Source: Erythrophleum ivorense (Eukaryota > Streptophyta > Magnoliopsida > Fabales > Fabaceae). From it: DNA of 64,000 nucleotides. The notes beneath the pieces are model-generated. The model was given only the letters and a program-made list of their open reading frames with translations, had not been told where the DNA came from and ran no database searches. Of the stretch, positions 12,601-24,372 are shown in pieces. Both the position numbers and the translations under genes were made by a program. Each line of letters opens with the position of its first letter. The stretch's first letter is position 1. The stretch spans positions 48,920,477 through 48,984,476 of the forward strand of contig JAIUCV010000003.1 of NCBI GenBank assembly GCA_026724425.1, given 5' to 3'.

Positions 12601-12849
12601 ATTTATATTTAAAGCTCCCTCCTTTGAGTTTTCTAAAAAGTGCCTAAATTTACGAAAATGTTATTACCTTTTCGTCAAATTTTGTTTAACTATTCTAGCT
12701 TCGTTTTCAAGGCACCTTTAGCCTTGGATTCTTGTTTTTAGGGATCTAGATTATTGCTCTAATTTTATTTGGTCTTAACTCATGCAATTTAGGGGACTTC
12801 CTTTTATAACTGTTTATTTTTTATGTTTTTAGGAAAACTAAGTATTATA
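9691..12849 (-). mobile_element. LTR 'C' main portion, G-type long LTR
   Basis: Its right end, read on the minus strand, matches the start of LTR G (44,995) almost word for word over the first ~130 bp. Shared strings include AAACTAAGTA, GTCCCCTAAATT and AGAGCAATAAT. The terminus has decayed from TGTAA to TATAA. The 31-bp array is present in reverse at about 10,830-10,990. The left end is fused to the 9,166-9,690 insert. There is no target duplication (ATCAG at the left, GGTTG at the right), so C is a mosaic rather than a clean solo LTR. The short ORFs here are not coding. Confidence 0.65.
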
Positions 12850-14048
12850 GGTTGGTCACGAGTTGTGAAGGTAATTAGCCAGAACCTTGACTTCGCAACT
12901 CATTGATATTTGTTGCAAGTTGGTCAATTGGGTCTCCAAACTCTAAATTGTTGTTTTGTGTTCATTGCTAGAATTGGATTGTATTTGTTGCTAACTGCTT
13001 TACTATATCTTCTAGATTAGGTTTCGACTTGTTCATCTATTGCATGGGTTATCTCAAAGGTTATTAGTTGCTTGGGCTAGGAGCATTGAATTTCTATTAC
13101 TGCTGTTGTTAGTTAAACCCACTGCTATATCTCAAATTCAGATGATCTCTCCATCTGGGATTGTATGATGCTGAATAAAGGTCGTATATATTCTATTGCC
13201 ACTATAAAGGTCCACCAGGGAAGATGTCAGCACATGATTCTATATTATCTTATTACTGGGGACACTAATATATGACATGTGTGGTTAACAAACAAATGCC
13301 ACAGAGGTGCAGGGAGTTGTTGAGGTTTTCTTTATCCAAGTGCCAGTTGTCTGACCATGCAAACCGACTCCTCAAGTTTATTTTTTATTCTTTGTTGATC
13401 CATATGAGTAACATAGATTTCATTTATACCTCTGGTTGGCATATTTATTTTGGTGCCAAATTGTTATGTATTCTATGCCATATTCGCAGTAAGGTCTCTT
13501 ATAGTAGCTCAAGTTTTGTTAACCAATACTCCTCTTGTAGCTGCATTAACCATACTTTTGTCAATGGGTAACAAGCCTTCATAAAAGTACCAAATCAAAA
13601 GTTGGTCACTGATCTGATGGTGAGGACAACTTACACACAGTTTCTTAAATCTCTTTCAGTACTCATACAATGTTTCTCCATTCATTTGTCTAATACCACT
13701 AATCTCTTTTCGGATGGTAGTAGTTATTGAGGCAGGGAAAAATTTTTCTAGAAATATCCTCTTCAATTCACTCCATAAAGTTATGGCTTGAGGTTGAAGA
13801 TAATAAAGTCAATCTTTAACTGCCCCATCCAGTGAGAAGAGAAACACTCTAAGCTTGATGTGTTCTTCTAACACTCCTTGTCGCTTCATGGTAGAATAAA
13901 CCATATGGAATTCCTTAAGATGCTTGTAAGGATCTTCGCCTACAAGACCATGGAACTTTGGAAGCAAATGTATTAATCTAGATTTAAGTTCAAAAGTAGC
14001 ATTAAGTTTAGGATATTAAGTACACAGTGGTTGATAATTAACATTAGG
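12850..14048 (-). pseudogene. Athila-like gag, central and C-terminal part (element A)
   Basis: The minus-strand translation from 14,048 reads PNVNYQPLCT, then FELKSRLIHLLPKFHGLVG, EDPYKHLKEF, LEKFFPASITTTIRKEISGI and DQLLIWYFYEGLLP. This is the conserved gag capsid region of plant Athila/gypsy elements. It continues with IYVTHMDQQRIKNKLEESV and ends near QLATNINELRSQGSG at 12,850, where LTR C begins. The frame stays open in register for several hundred codons apart from point stops (TGA, TAA, TAG). Several stops sit where the family has Trp or Gln (VKD-stop-LYY, YEY-stop-KRF, LCT-stop-YPK). The N-terminal 107 codons lie at 32,642-32,962, displaced by solo LTR B1. Confidence 0.85.
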
Positions 14049-14053
14049 TATAA

Positions 14054-16023
14054 TGTAACAATCCTAATTCTTAATTACCGTGATTAGGCATAATTGTATA
14101 ATTAATGATTGTAAATCAAGGTCTAAAGTCATTATAATTAGTTAAAATAGGAAAAAGGTGAAAAAATTTGAACCTCGATATTATTATAGTTATTAGCTAA
14201 GCAACCACAACTAATTAAATTTACAAGTGATCATAATTATCGATTAGGACATTTGATTCGTCATACTATTGATTTTAACTCATAAAACCCTTTATAAATG
14301 TTCTTAAGTCATTTTATAACCTTAATATAGTGAAATTCAAGGTTTCTAAGTCAAAAATAAGAGTTTGGAAACCTTTGTCATGATTTAGGCCTTCCCGCTA
14401 TGGCTAAGTTAGTTACGAGAACCTAAAAACCAAATTTGAAGACTTTTGCCTCAACTTGGTATGCCCGTACTGTGGCGTAAGTGGCTATTATAACTTGAAA
14501 ATAAAATTTTGCACCTTGTACTACAACTTAACTTTTTCACATCGTGGCAAAGTGCTCTCGAGGACCTACTATTCACTTTTTTATGATTCTAGTCATGGTG
14601 AATTGGAACCTCACTGCAGCTATCCTATGTGGCACCACGGCAGGAACACCTCTTAGAGCTTTTAACCTAAATTATTTGAATTGTGCCATGATGGAAGTAT
14701 TAGCACCGCGATGAAGTTGCATTCTATTACCCTCATTAGTTAAAATTTTTGCCTTACACTATGATGCTCCTCACTTCTAATTGACTTTTGATCAAGACTT
14801 AGCTATTTTTGGCCATAACGTAACCCTCTTCTGCACTTATACCTCCTAAATTTCATCTTATACACTCCAACTCTCCTTCTAGTAATACTTTAAGGCCACT
14901 CTACCTTAATTTATAAGGCTCTAATTAAATTCATCTACCTAATATACTTATCATTCTCTCATTGCCAAGCCAAATCCTAGGTGCTGATTCCTACTCATCT
15001 ACTATTATACATCAGTAATTTATAAATCAATGACAACAAGAAGGATTCATAACTACTAACATCATCATCTAAATATAAACTCTAATATAGGCTCCATTCA
15101 TTACTAGTCTAAGTCAACAATTAAGGTATCACATGATTACATTCTTAGATAATAGACCATATCTTAGGATCAACAAGGTTCTATATTAGATATAAAAGTG
15201 CATATATCAAATTCCAAATTGCAAAGAGTCTAACTCCCTATTAGTTACATCATTACTTACTGAAACACAAAATATCTATACTTGACAACATGATTACATG
15301 ATGATGAAGCTATACAAATGAATAATAAAAATTAGCATTTATCCTAGATTAGATCCATCCAAGTGCAAAATTTTTCACACATGGTCTTAGCTCAAGAATG
15401 TTTATCCACTTACTTCCTTTTATCCTTACCCGAAGGAGCTTCACCTAAAATAGTTAGCCCATAAAATAGGGTGAAATGCAAATTTTAGTAACCAAAAGCA
15501 AATTCCATTCATATATTTTAATTTAATTAACATATGTGCATGAAATCAAATAAGAATTAGAAAATACACCAGTCATATTAGTAAATGAAACAATTAGGTT
15601 ATCGGTGACTACTATCCTATACTAACAATCATATTTCTATATGTTAAAGGCCATTGACATTGAAAGAGGCCTGTCCATGACACCAACTCCCTAATGAACA
15701 CAACCTGGGCTCAGTGTATATAAGGGTTTAATCACAACCCAGTGCCCTATTGAAGCACGATGCATGGGTGGCAGTCATACCACAACTCTATTATAGACTC
15801 ACAAGGTCCAATCACAATATACCAGATAGCTAACCATTCATTATGCATTCAAAATCATAATTGTGTAGTAGATATAAAATTAAAGTAGGCATATACATAG
15901 AATTTAACATTAACCTTAGTTACCTCACTTGTAGACAATTCTTTAAGAGCCAACCATAATACTATTTCAGACTATAAACACAAAACTAGACCATTACTAT
16001 TCCTAATCATCATTTATAGCAAT
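14054..16023 (+). mobile_element. Solo LTR 'B1', segment 1
   Basis: It starts TGTAACAATCC and is the first of three pieces of one LTR (14,054-16,023; 28,076-28,137; 31,751-32,641; about 2.9 kb in total) that ends GGTGTTACA at 32,641. It is inserted in the gag of element A. The flanks TATAA (14,049-14,053) and TACAG (32,642-32,646) are a 5-bp target duplication differing by two transitions. Degraded copies B3 (48.5-50.8 kb) and B2 (51.56 kb) share the sequence, including the GGGCTCAGTG block near 15,708 and 49,557. The piece stops where element D is inserted. Confidence 0.85.
15716..15724 (+). promoter_or_regulatory. Putative TATA box of LTR B1
   Basis: The string GTATATAAG follows GGGCTCAGT in the B LTR. 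The homologous site in B3 (about 49,565) is mutated to GCATTTAGG. Confidence 0.35.
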
Positions 16024-19000
16024 TGAAACACCATAAATTCTAGCTTATTTCATATAAAGTCTAGCTCATTTCATAACATTCATAAGCTTCACATCATCAT
16101 TTCCATGAGAGCACATGAAAAAAGGACTGAAAATAATAGATTTATTTGCGTTGTGTCATACTTAAAAATTACAATTGGTGTCATGTGGACCGTGTGAGCT
16201 CATACTATACATTTTCATATTTACTTATATCCATACAACTCATTTTCATCGCAATATCATGTCCACAACTTATAAAAACTGAAATGAAACATGAAATAGG
16301 CTTGTTTAATCTCGGCCAGATTTGCCCCTTATTCTGCCCAAATTTTGGAAATTTATAACTAAATCTAAAAAAATCACAATCATGCAATATTAATCATTAT
16401 GGAAAACTCTAGATGTCTACTTCACACTAAAAATATGCCCAGACTATAACATTCATCAGGGAGGATGATTAACATCCAAAATGATCTAAAGGTTAGGCTG
16501 CATCCTGGAACTGATACAGAATTCTGTAGAAAAATTTGAAAATGTCCACTTAATTTCAAAAAAATCCAATCCATGCAAATATACCAATCTAAAAAGCTAT
16601 GGATGTTATCTAGAGAGGAAAAATATCTCTAGACTAGTTCATTAAGCCCAGGCCTCAAAATTCAATGGAATAGTACCTTTGGTTGAGCAAAATTCTTGAT
16701 ACTGGACAAAATGTTCAAAAATTTATATATCCCTCTTTAGACCTCCAAATGAGGTGCTTCCAGTTGGCACAAGTCACTGTGTTGTCTAGTTTCTCTCTGT
16801 AAAATTTTGTGACAATTGGACATCATTTGAGCCTCATGTGACAGAATGCAATTTTAGACCAAATGAATAGAGCAGCAGACCAAAACCATAAAAATTGCCA
16901 ACTTTGAAAAACCATCAAATATTCTATAGACCTCCGAAAATTATGATCTTTAGCTTCCTAAAAAGCACTCAATGAGACCTAATTGCATGCTAAATCTCAG
17001 ATGATGAACAACTCATTTGGCTAAAAAGTGACTTAGGATTCTATTATGGTCAATTTTAGCTCCATATGGGATACCAAAATTACCAAATGGCTTTTCTTTG
17101 GCTTTGGCACCTTCTGGGCAAGTTTAAAAGCACATTTAGGACTTGTGTGAGCTGCCCAAATGGTCCCAAATCCCATGCATCTCGGCCTTTCCATGCACAC
17201 ATATGCATATTTCCATAAACTCATTCATGAAGCTATCTTTACCATACTTACTCAATTCATATTCCATCATTCACATAATACATTCTCTCATTTCTACATC
17301 ACATAATAACATAATTACATATGTCTCAAGGATCATAAACCATTTACAACATTAATATACATCATTATGGTACATTATAGCTTTAAAGGAAAAAGCTAGA
17401 CATATGGATGTCAATCTTTCTCCTTCAATGTTGTTGCCTCCCATTACTTGGTTCACCTAGCATGTGAGATCATTGGAGAGGAGGGAATGAGATTCAAAGA
17501 ATCCCAATAGCTCATCTCCTATTCAATCATACATAATATGTGCAAAGCAAGCTTTACAAATGCATGCATGGAGAAAATGGAAGTCATGGACATTTTAAAA
17601 GCAAACTTGGCATATGAACAATTCGTACAAGACATTCAAGAGCTCACCAAGTGTTTGGATTGGCCTCACACTTCTCCTCATGGATTTTGGACTTACCTCA
17701 CCCATTCTTTTAGAGCTTTGGACTCAACCATACTCTTGGGAGCCCACTTTGCTTTTGGAGACTCTTTACTTTATCTTAACCAGGCTTAAGGGTTCTTGGC
17801 TCATCCTCACCATAGTGAAGAGTTGTTGGCCTCTCCACACTCAAACAAATATCACACATTCATTTAAAAACATAACATGACATCATGAAATCATGGCATA
17901 TAAAATCATGCTAGCATACTTTTCATGGCTTGAAAATATACATACACACATTCTAAGACAAGCTAAACACACATCCATGCATAAGAGAAGATGGAGAGAG
18001 CTACCTTGCACACTATTATACACTTTTCCCTTTGGATTTAAGTCTCCTCTTTCAGCCACATAGCCACAAAATAGTGGAGATGGTTTCTTTTGGCCTAGAT
18101 ACAATTTATAGGAGCCAATAAGTTTCATGAAACAAACTCTAAGGTCATACAACATGTTTAGACACTAGGTTGCTTTACAAGTTCCATTATGGTCTATAAT
18201 TGCACCTAATGAAGTAACACCCCTCAAAAAATTTCTAGGCCTCATTCTTTCCTTTCAAATATGATTCTTGACTCCTTTTAAGCCTCTTGGAGTCATCACA
18301 ACATTAAAATAAAGGGCCTAACATCATATTGCTTCTTTAGATCATAATATGGAACCTAAGGCACCAAATCAATTTCTATGAGTTCTAAATTTTTTCCAAG
18401 GCCTCTCTTCATTTTCATTCATCAAATATGACACAAAAATGACCTTAGAAAGATTTAAAACTCTCCCTAGCTATATGAACTCCCTTTGACCGAGCCTATG
18501 CATGGTTTAGGGCTCCTTGGAGTTTTTCTTTATTTTTTTTTGAAGGAAGAAGTATGTGGGGAGCATCTTAGGGATCTTGAGAAGTCATTTGAACTCTTGA
18601 TTATACCTAGAAATCATCACGTAAGGTCAGATTTTACAAGGTGCACACAAAACCCTAGAATTTGTATCTTGAAATCTAATGATTTTTTGATAATTTCTTT
18701 TGCATATTCTTAATCTCCACACCTTTTTCCCTTAGATTCATGCTTGGTTTTGCCTAAAAATAATCTCCTCCTAGGGTTTTCTCAAGTGGGGCGAAATGGT
18801 GGAGAAGGTAACCAAAGATGACAACCATAGGAAGAGAAATTACCTTGTTTTCTTGCTTTTTCTCACTTGAATCTTATGTTCTTTGAGCTCCTCTCTTCAA
18901 ATCCAAATTTTTTCCTTAATTTCTCCCTTAAAAAATATTTATAAACTTCATTATAATCATAGGAAACAAAGGAGAATGGAGGAGAAGAGGTTTGGAAGAG

Positions 19001-19744
19001 AAAGAGTATGAAAAACTATGAAAATCCATACCTTTGTACCTTGAATTTCTCCTCCTTTTCTTCCTCCTCTTGTGTGCCTCACCCCCTAGGGTTTTCCTCT
19101 GGTTTTGGGTAGAACATGGCCATGCATAATGAAGGGAGAAGAAGGGTGCATCATATATATAGGTGGGAGGAAGTTATACTTTTCAAAAATTCCCATTTTG
19201 CTCTTCATTCTTGGCATTTTTGTTTCTCCTTTGTTTTAGCTCCTTTTCTAGAACTGTCTTTTCTATTATGAAATTTAGGTTCCAAATTTATCAAAATGCC
19301 TTTGGAATCACTCAAATTAGAGCTAAAACTTTCCTGAACGAATCTGTCAAAGTTCGGGTCAACTGACGTTAGAAAACATCTATCGAAGGGGTTTTAACTA
19401 TCCCAAAGGTTTCCATGATTTTCAGGGCCTCTGAGAACCCTATGGAACTTGAAACTTTCATTTAAAAAGCCCTCTTTTGTGGGTTCAAAATTTTCTCAAA
19501 ATTACGAAAATACCATTATGTTTCCTAAGCTTTTCGTCAAAAATTGTTTCTTCATTCTAGCTCCATTTTTCCTTCCATCTGAGCTTAGGATTCTCATTTT
19601 TAGGACTCTAGAATGCTTCCTAAATTTTTTGGAACCTTAACTATCTCATTTTGGGGGACTTCCTTTTGTATCTAGTGAGTTTCATTCATTGACGAAGAAA
19701 TTGTATATTAAGTTTCTCACGTTTTCAGAGAACCAAATATTACA
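16024..19744 (-). repeat. 3' LTR of element D
   Basis: This is the left copy in window coordinates, 3,721 bp. Compared by eye it is very close to 24,373-28,075 through most of its length. It carries an extra duplicated segment of about 20-25 bp near 16,045-16,068. It contains the 31-bp array in reverse around 17,640-17,850, a GAGATTCAAAGAATC stem-loop near 17,490, and the block complementary to AAGCACCTCATTTGGA near 16,745-16,765. The short open frames in it recur in the other LTR copy because the LTRs are duplicates, not because they encode protein. Confidence 0.85.
19151..19164 (-). promoter_or_regulatory. Putative LTR TATA box (D, 3' LTR)
   Basis: Minus-strand CCTATATATATGA. It is conserved at the same place in the sister LTR (27,488-27,497) and, with variants, in S1, S2, F, G and K. 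This is the expected U3/R promoter position for these long LTRs. Confidence 0.55.
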
Positions 19745-19758
19745 TTTCTCCCCCCTAA
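19745..19758 (-). other. Polypurine tract of element D
   Basis: On the minus strand, TTAGGGGGGAGAAA directly precedes the 3' LTR start TGTAATATTTGG. A purine-only run abutting the LTR is the primer for plus-strand DNA synthesis. Together with the PBS at 24,356 it fixes the orientation of the element. Confidence 0.8.
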
Positions 19759-22700
19759 ATAAATTTCATCCTCAAAATTTAGGGTATGTTTTCTTTTTAC
19801 TCTTCTCTTTTTTAGCTAACTACTTTTTTCTTTCCCTTCTTCCTGGCTTTATACACTTTCTTAGTGATTTCATTCTTTTGAATTTTCTTTTAGCCAGGGG
19901 ACTTTTATTACTAACTCTTATTAAGGATTCTATTGCTATAAAATACTAGCTAGTTGTTTCTCATAAGGGGAAGAAATTTCTGACTCTAGAGGCCTATCCT
20001 GGGAGAGCTTACTAATCATGTCAGGTTAATGTTAACCCATTTGCAGGATTAACGTTTCTTTTAGTGGACTCATTTACACATATTAGGAGGTAACTTATTT
20101 CATATCACGCGCTCCCATATCCTCCCTGAATGACTTCTTATAACATCTTATCATCTTTTCTAATCATTATAGCCATCGGAGGTTTCTATCTATCTACTCA
20201 GTTATTTACATATTTTTTCTGCTGTTCATCTCTGCGTTCTTTCTTACTAACTCATCCTATGATTAGAAATCACATTTCTTTCTATTATAGGCCTTATAGT
20301 TCAATTGCTTACTGGGATTATAACTCCCTTAAAGAGTTTTTGCTTTTAATGATCCCAGCTTTTCTATTTACTACTACATCTATCTCTGTAGGTCGGGACT
20401 TTTTCTTCCTTTCTTTGCTCACTTATGTGGCATTTTGTAGTCTCTCATTTCAATATTGAGAGGCCTAATATGTGTGTCTCAAACTGGCACTGAAGAGTGA
20501 CTACCACTAAGTACTATTAAGCTCTGGTGGGATGCTAGCTATTCTCATAGTTTTACTCACTAGAGATATACTATACCACTTACCTCATATAAAAACTGCA
20601 CCTAACTCTTTTCTGAATACATAAGCTAGCATAGGAAGTTCTCTTTATCCCTCAGTCAGGGCTACTATTTGTTAAGTAGTGGTTCATCTGGCTCTAACTC
20701 TGGAAAGCTAATTTCTTACTTTTCACATCCCATATACTATGCTCATCTTTCAAGATAGTTAGTCAGTGGTCTAACTATTTGAGTAAAGCCTTCATATCTC
20801 TGTGGCAACAATGTACCAGACTTAGGAAATCTATAGTCTCTAAGATAAAGGTTAGCTGAAATTGTACAGTCTCTGAGACTAACTGCTCTATAAAACTATC
20901 TCAGGCTGTAATTTCACCAAAGAACTATCATGCTGTGACTAGGGCTCTCTGTAACTTTGTGGGATCTATTGTGACCCTTAAGTCTACTGCCACCTCTCAG
21001 AGCTCTGCTAGGGTCTATTGCAACCCTCTATGCTATATTGGAATCTACTGCGATTCATCTCTGGGAGACGTCAAAGCCTAAGATCATTGTATCTGACAGT
21101 AAAATATATGCTCACTAAGTCTAGTTACCATCGCTCATAATAGCTTAGGCTAAACTTAGAAGTACATCCTGCTCTTCATGCGAAGTGAGTTTTGTGTCAT
21201 CTGATTCTCTAAGATCCCATCATACTGATACTAAGGAACATTTAAAAAAAAAATTTACTCATTGCTCCTTATAGGATCCTTAGATTCCCACTTTAGCCCC
21301 TTTTTCACTTGGCCTTTTTTTTCTTACTCTATTAACTTACTTACTTTGCATGTACTCGTTCTAGCCTTCCTCTCATATCCTGCAATTTCTAACTATGCCC
21401 ACATTCTATTTTTAAGTGTTTTAGCACTAGGGCATCTCACACACTGAGTGTGGTGAACATTTGGTAGGAGAGAGGCTATACACTGGTCCCTATTCATTTC
21501 ATTTATATATACTGTAAGGGACTCGGGCTATGCATTCTGAATTTGAGCATTCTCTATTAGGGATCCATTTCTGCATGCTTTCCTTACTATTTTAATATTA
21601 TTGGAATCCCTTTACCTTACTTTTCTGACTTATCTCATTCTTTAACTAGGATACTTTTTAATTATCGGGACACTTTTGGTGATTGATGTCGTCGTTTGCT
21701 ATGCACTTAAGCCACATTACTACTAGGTTGGCCAAACCTAATATCATGTAGCCTCTGTTACAAGCAAACCATAACATCAAACACTAATATACAGGCGCCT
21801 CATGATTGGGCTCAAAGCCACTATTACCCATATATTGCAAGTTTCCCAATAATCTAAAGTATTCCTCTCTTATTTTTCTATATCTGCCATATTCTCGTAG
21901 AGTACTTAGGGAAAATAGGATTCTTCCTCTATTTCATCTTGAGATTTCTCTGTATTGCCTGGCTATTTTTAATTCGAGCGCTATCATGCTAGAAGGGCGT
22001 CTATGCCAAGGACAGATGTGCTTTCTTAAGTACTCAAGCACATTAGCTGAATATTTATTCTCAATCTACTATGTCCTCGGCTTGAATACTGTCATACTTT
22101 CTTTCTCTTTCTACCTTTCTTATCCCCTTACTTAGGTAAAAGTATGTTTTACTACTGGCTAATTTTGTTGCTAGTTCAAGTTTTTCTATGCTCAAGAGCA
22201 CCTGCATTTTCCCAGGGTTCTTTTACTTATTTACTCTCTGTAACATCAAGGGGGTCTATTTTCGTTCATACTCTTACTCTGCTCTTAGCTAGACCATCCC
22301 TTGGTAAAAAGGATTCTATTTCATATAATCCTAGGAATTTCATTCTATGGCGCTCTCAGCTTATACTCTTTCTCTACATAAAACGAGGCTCACCTTCTTA
22401 GGTAGTCTCTAGCTCCCTTGAGCTTCCTTGAGGGTACTAAAGCACTAACTATCTATCTCAGCTTATTTCTACATTCGAATCAAAGCTAGATTTTCTCTTT
22501 GTTTAGCCTTTTTAGCCTTACCTCAGGAGCACAGTATACTATTTCTCAGGGTTCTACTGACCCAATCCAGGACACTTGCTCTCAATGTTCGTACTCTATC
22601 TTATTGAAAACTTATGCTTTACTAGGTGCTCTAATCACTCACATGCCTTAACCCTATATGATTCTCATATTAGGGAGCTCGTCTAACTAACTATTGGATG

Positions 22701-24355
22701 CTTATCCGTTTACCTTTCTGGCTCAATTTACTCATCTAATCATGACTAAAGTAAGGACATCTTTTCTGTAGCTAGTTTATCAGCTCTTCCTCGCTTTCCT
22801 TATCACTATACTTTATGACTCAGGGGGGTCTATCTAGAGGAAATTACTAACCACTACTGGGTGGTTTTCCTAGCTTAAAGTGTCTTATCTTTTCTTTCTC
22901 GATCCAGGGAGAACTTTCGCTGAGGCTTTTATTCACATATATCATTTGGAACGATGCTACTAGTCATCTCTCCTAAGCTTTAGCTTATACTCAGCCTAGG
23001 CTAGCCATCTCATCGGACCCATCGCTTACTAATTATCCTCATTCTTTTCTGAGCTTCTATTACTGGGCTACTCATACTTACCTTTAGGTATTACTTATGT
23101 GGTACACCTTTCTAGGCCACTCGCTATATGCCTCACTGCTGGTAGTCTTATCTTACTAATATTCTATCATTCAGTGTCTTATAGGGTGGCATCCTAGGTT
23201 GAGTCAACGCCTTAAAGGCGGGTCTCAACAACCTTATCATTCTTGTGTCTAACTTTCTCTATGCTGAGCTATTTTCTCAATCTCAACTACTTGGCCCACT
23301 AGTTTCTTACTGACCTTCCGTGACTATTCATTACTCTTTTTTCTTTACATATACTAGGGGTTCCCATTCTTTATGGGTTGTCTGACCCGTTATCAATTTT
23401 TTTCTTAAGTTGGCCTGAAGATGACTAACAAGGCATTCATAGTGCTGTTCGCTATGACTAACACATCATTCAATGTGACTAATTAGCCTCGGGTTCACCC
23501 TAATTTTCCTATCTGAGTATTGGTCATGGTTAACTTCTTAATTGGCCGTGGCAAGGAACTCCCTGGATTGCCTCACTATTTCTATAGAATAATTGGCCGC
23601 GGCTAATGGCCTCTGATTGGCTTATTTGATAGGGATTGGATTTTCATCTTTAGCTACCAACCTGAGCCTCATTGCCTCTATATCTAGCCCATCATCAAGA
23701 TAGAGGGTGCTACCTCTTGCTTTATTCATGCATAACTATCTGCCATTTCAGGGCTATCGGGCTTTAGGGTGTAGCTTGTAATTCAAACCTCTAACATGAG
23801 AGAATTAGCTTTTCGGGCTCTCATACTTATCTAGACATTCGGGTGTCGTGGCTAAGGGTAACTCTCTTCTCATTTCCCTTCGAAATTGGTCTTGTACAGC
23901 CGCAGTCTCATCTCATACCGCGTTGCATCACTACTCGTCTCTACGTTATGTTAGACAATTGAAAATGGCCTGAGTATGGCTACTAGGGGAATTTGGCCTC
24001 ACATACTCTCTTTAGCAAGCCTCTTTCTATCAACAATATCATTTCTCATTGTTCATATTTAGGGCTTGCCACTGATTCCAGCGAACTATCACATCTCATC
24101 AAACTCTAGCCGTTAGATCCTTCAACTTTACTTAAACTTAGCTCTACTCAAGCTACTTTAAAGGCCACTCTTTTTTGGTATTCACTATATACTCCAAGAC
24201 CATCATACAATTTACTTATCATGAGACAAGCCACAAAACTATACTTTATACACCTAACATGTCTTATACAAGGCTCTACCCATCCATTCAAGCCTTTACA
24301 TAGCCCTATTACTACATCCTCAAGCCAAATCCAATTTGAGAGAGCTTGGAACTTT

Positions 24356-24367
24356 GCTCTAATACCA
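24356..24367 (-). other. Primer-binding site of element D (tRNA-iMet type)
   Basis: Minus-strand TGGTATTAGAGC, separated from the 5' LTR end by five bases. It differs by one C-to-T change from TGGTATCAGAGC, the usual plant initiator-Met tRNA primer site. Confidence 0.85.
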
Positions 24368-24372
24368 ATAAA

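Larger units (their letters stand above)
19745..24372 (-). other. Internal region of element D, 4.6 kb, no recognised coding sequence
   Basis: No gag, protease, RT, RNase H or integrase motif is found on either strand. The longest frames are about 109 codons, scattered and without domains. The plus strand is visibly pyrimidine-rich (TTC/CTT runs), so the element's sense strand is purine-rich. Loose repetition is present around 20,960-21,060, where strings like TCTATTG and TCTACTG recur. Such an interior is typical of a non-autonomous element replicated by another element's enzymes. Confidence 0.75.

Noticed and set aside
17538..17880. Open frames of 83-88 codons, repeated almost identically at 25,871-26,201 and in related form antisense at 61,419-61,604
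   Set aside because: They lie in LTRs that are copies of each other; identity follows from LTR duplication. They run through the 31-bp array, have no domain, and the frame is not preserved in S1 or S2.
20130..22401. Several 85-109-codon plus-strand frames in the interior of element D
   Set aside because: Antisense to the element, hydrophobic only because the strand is T/C-rich, overlapping nothing conserved and with no domain.
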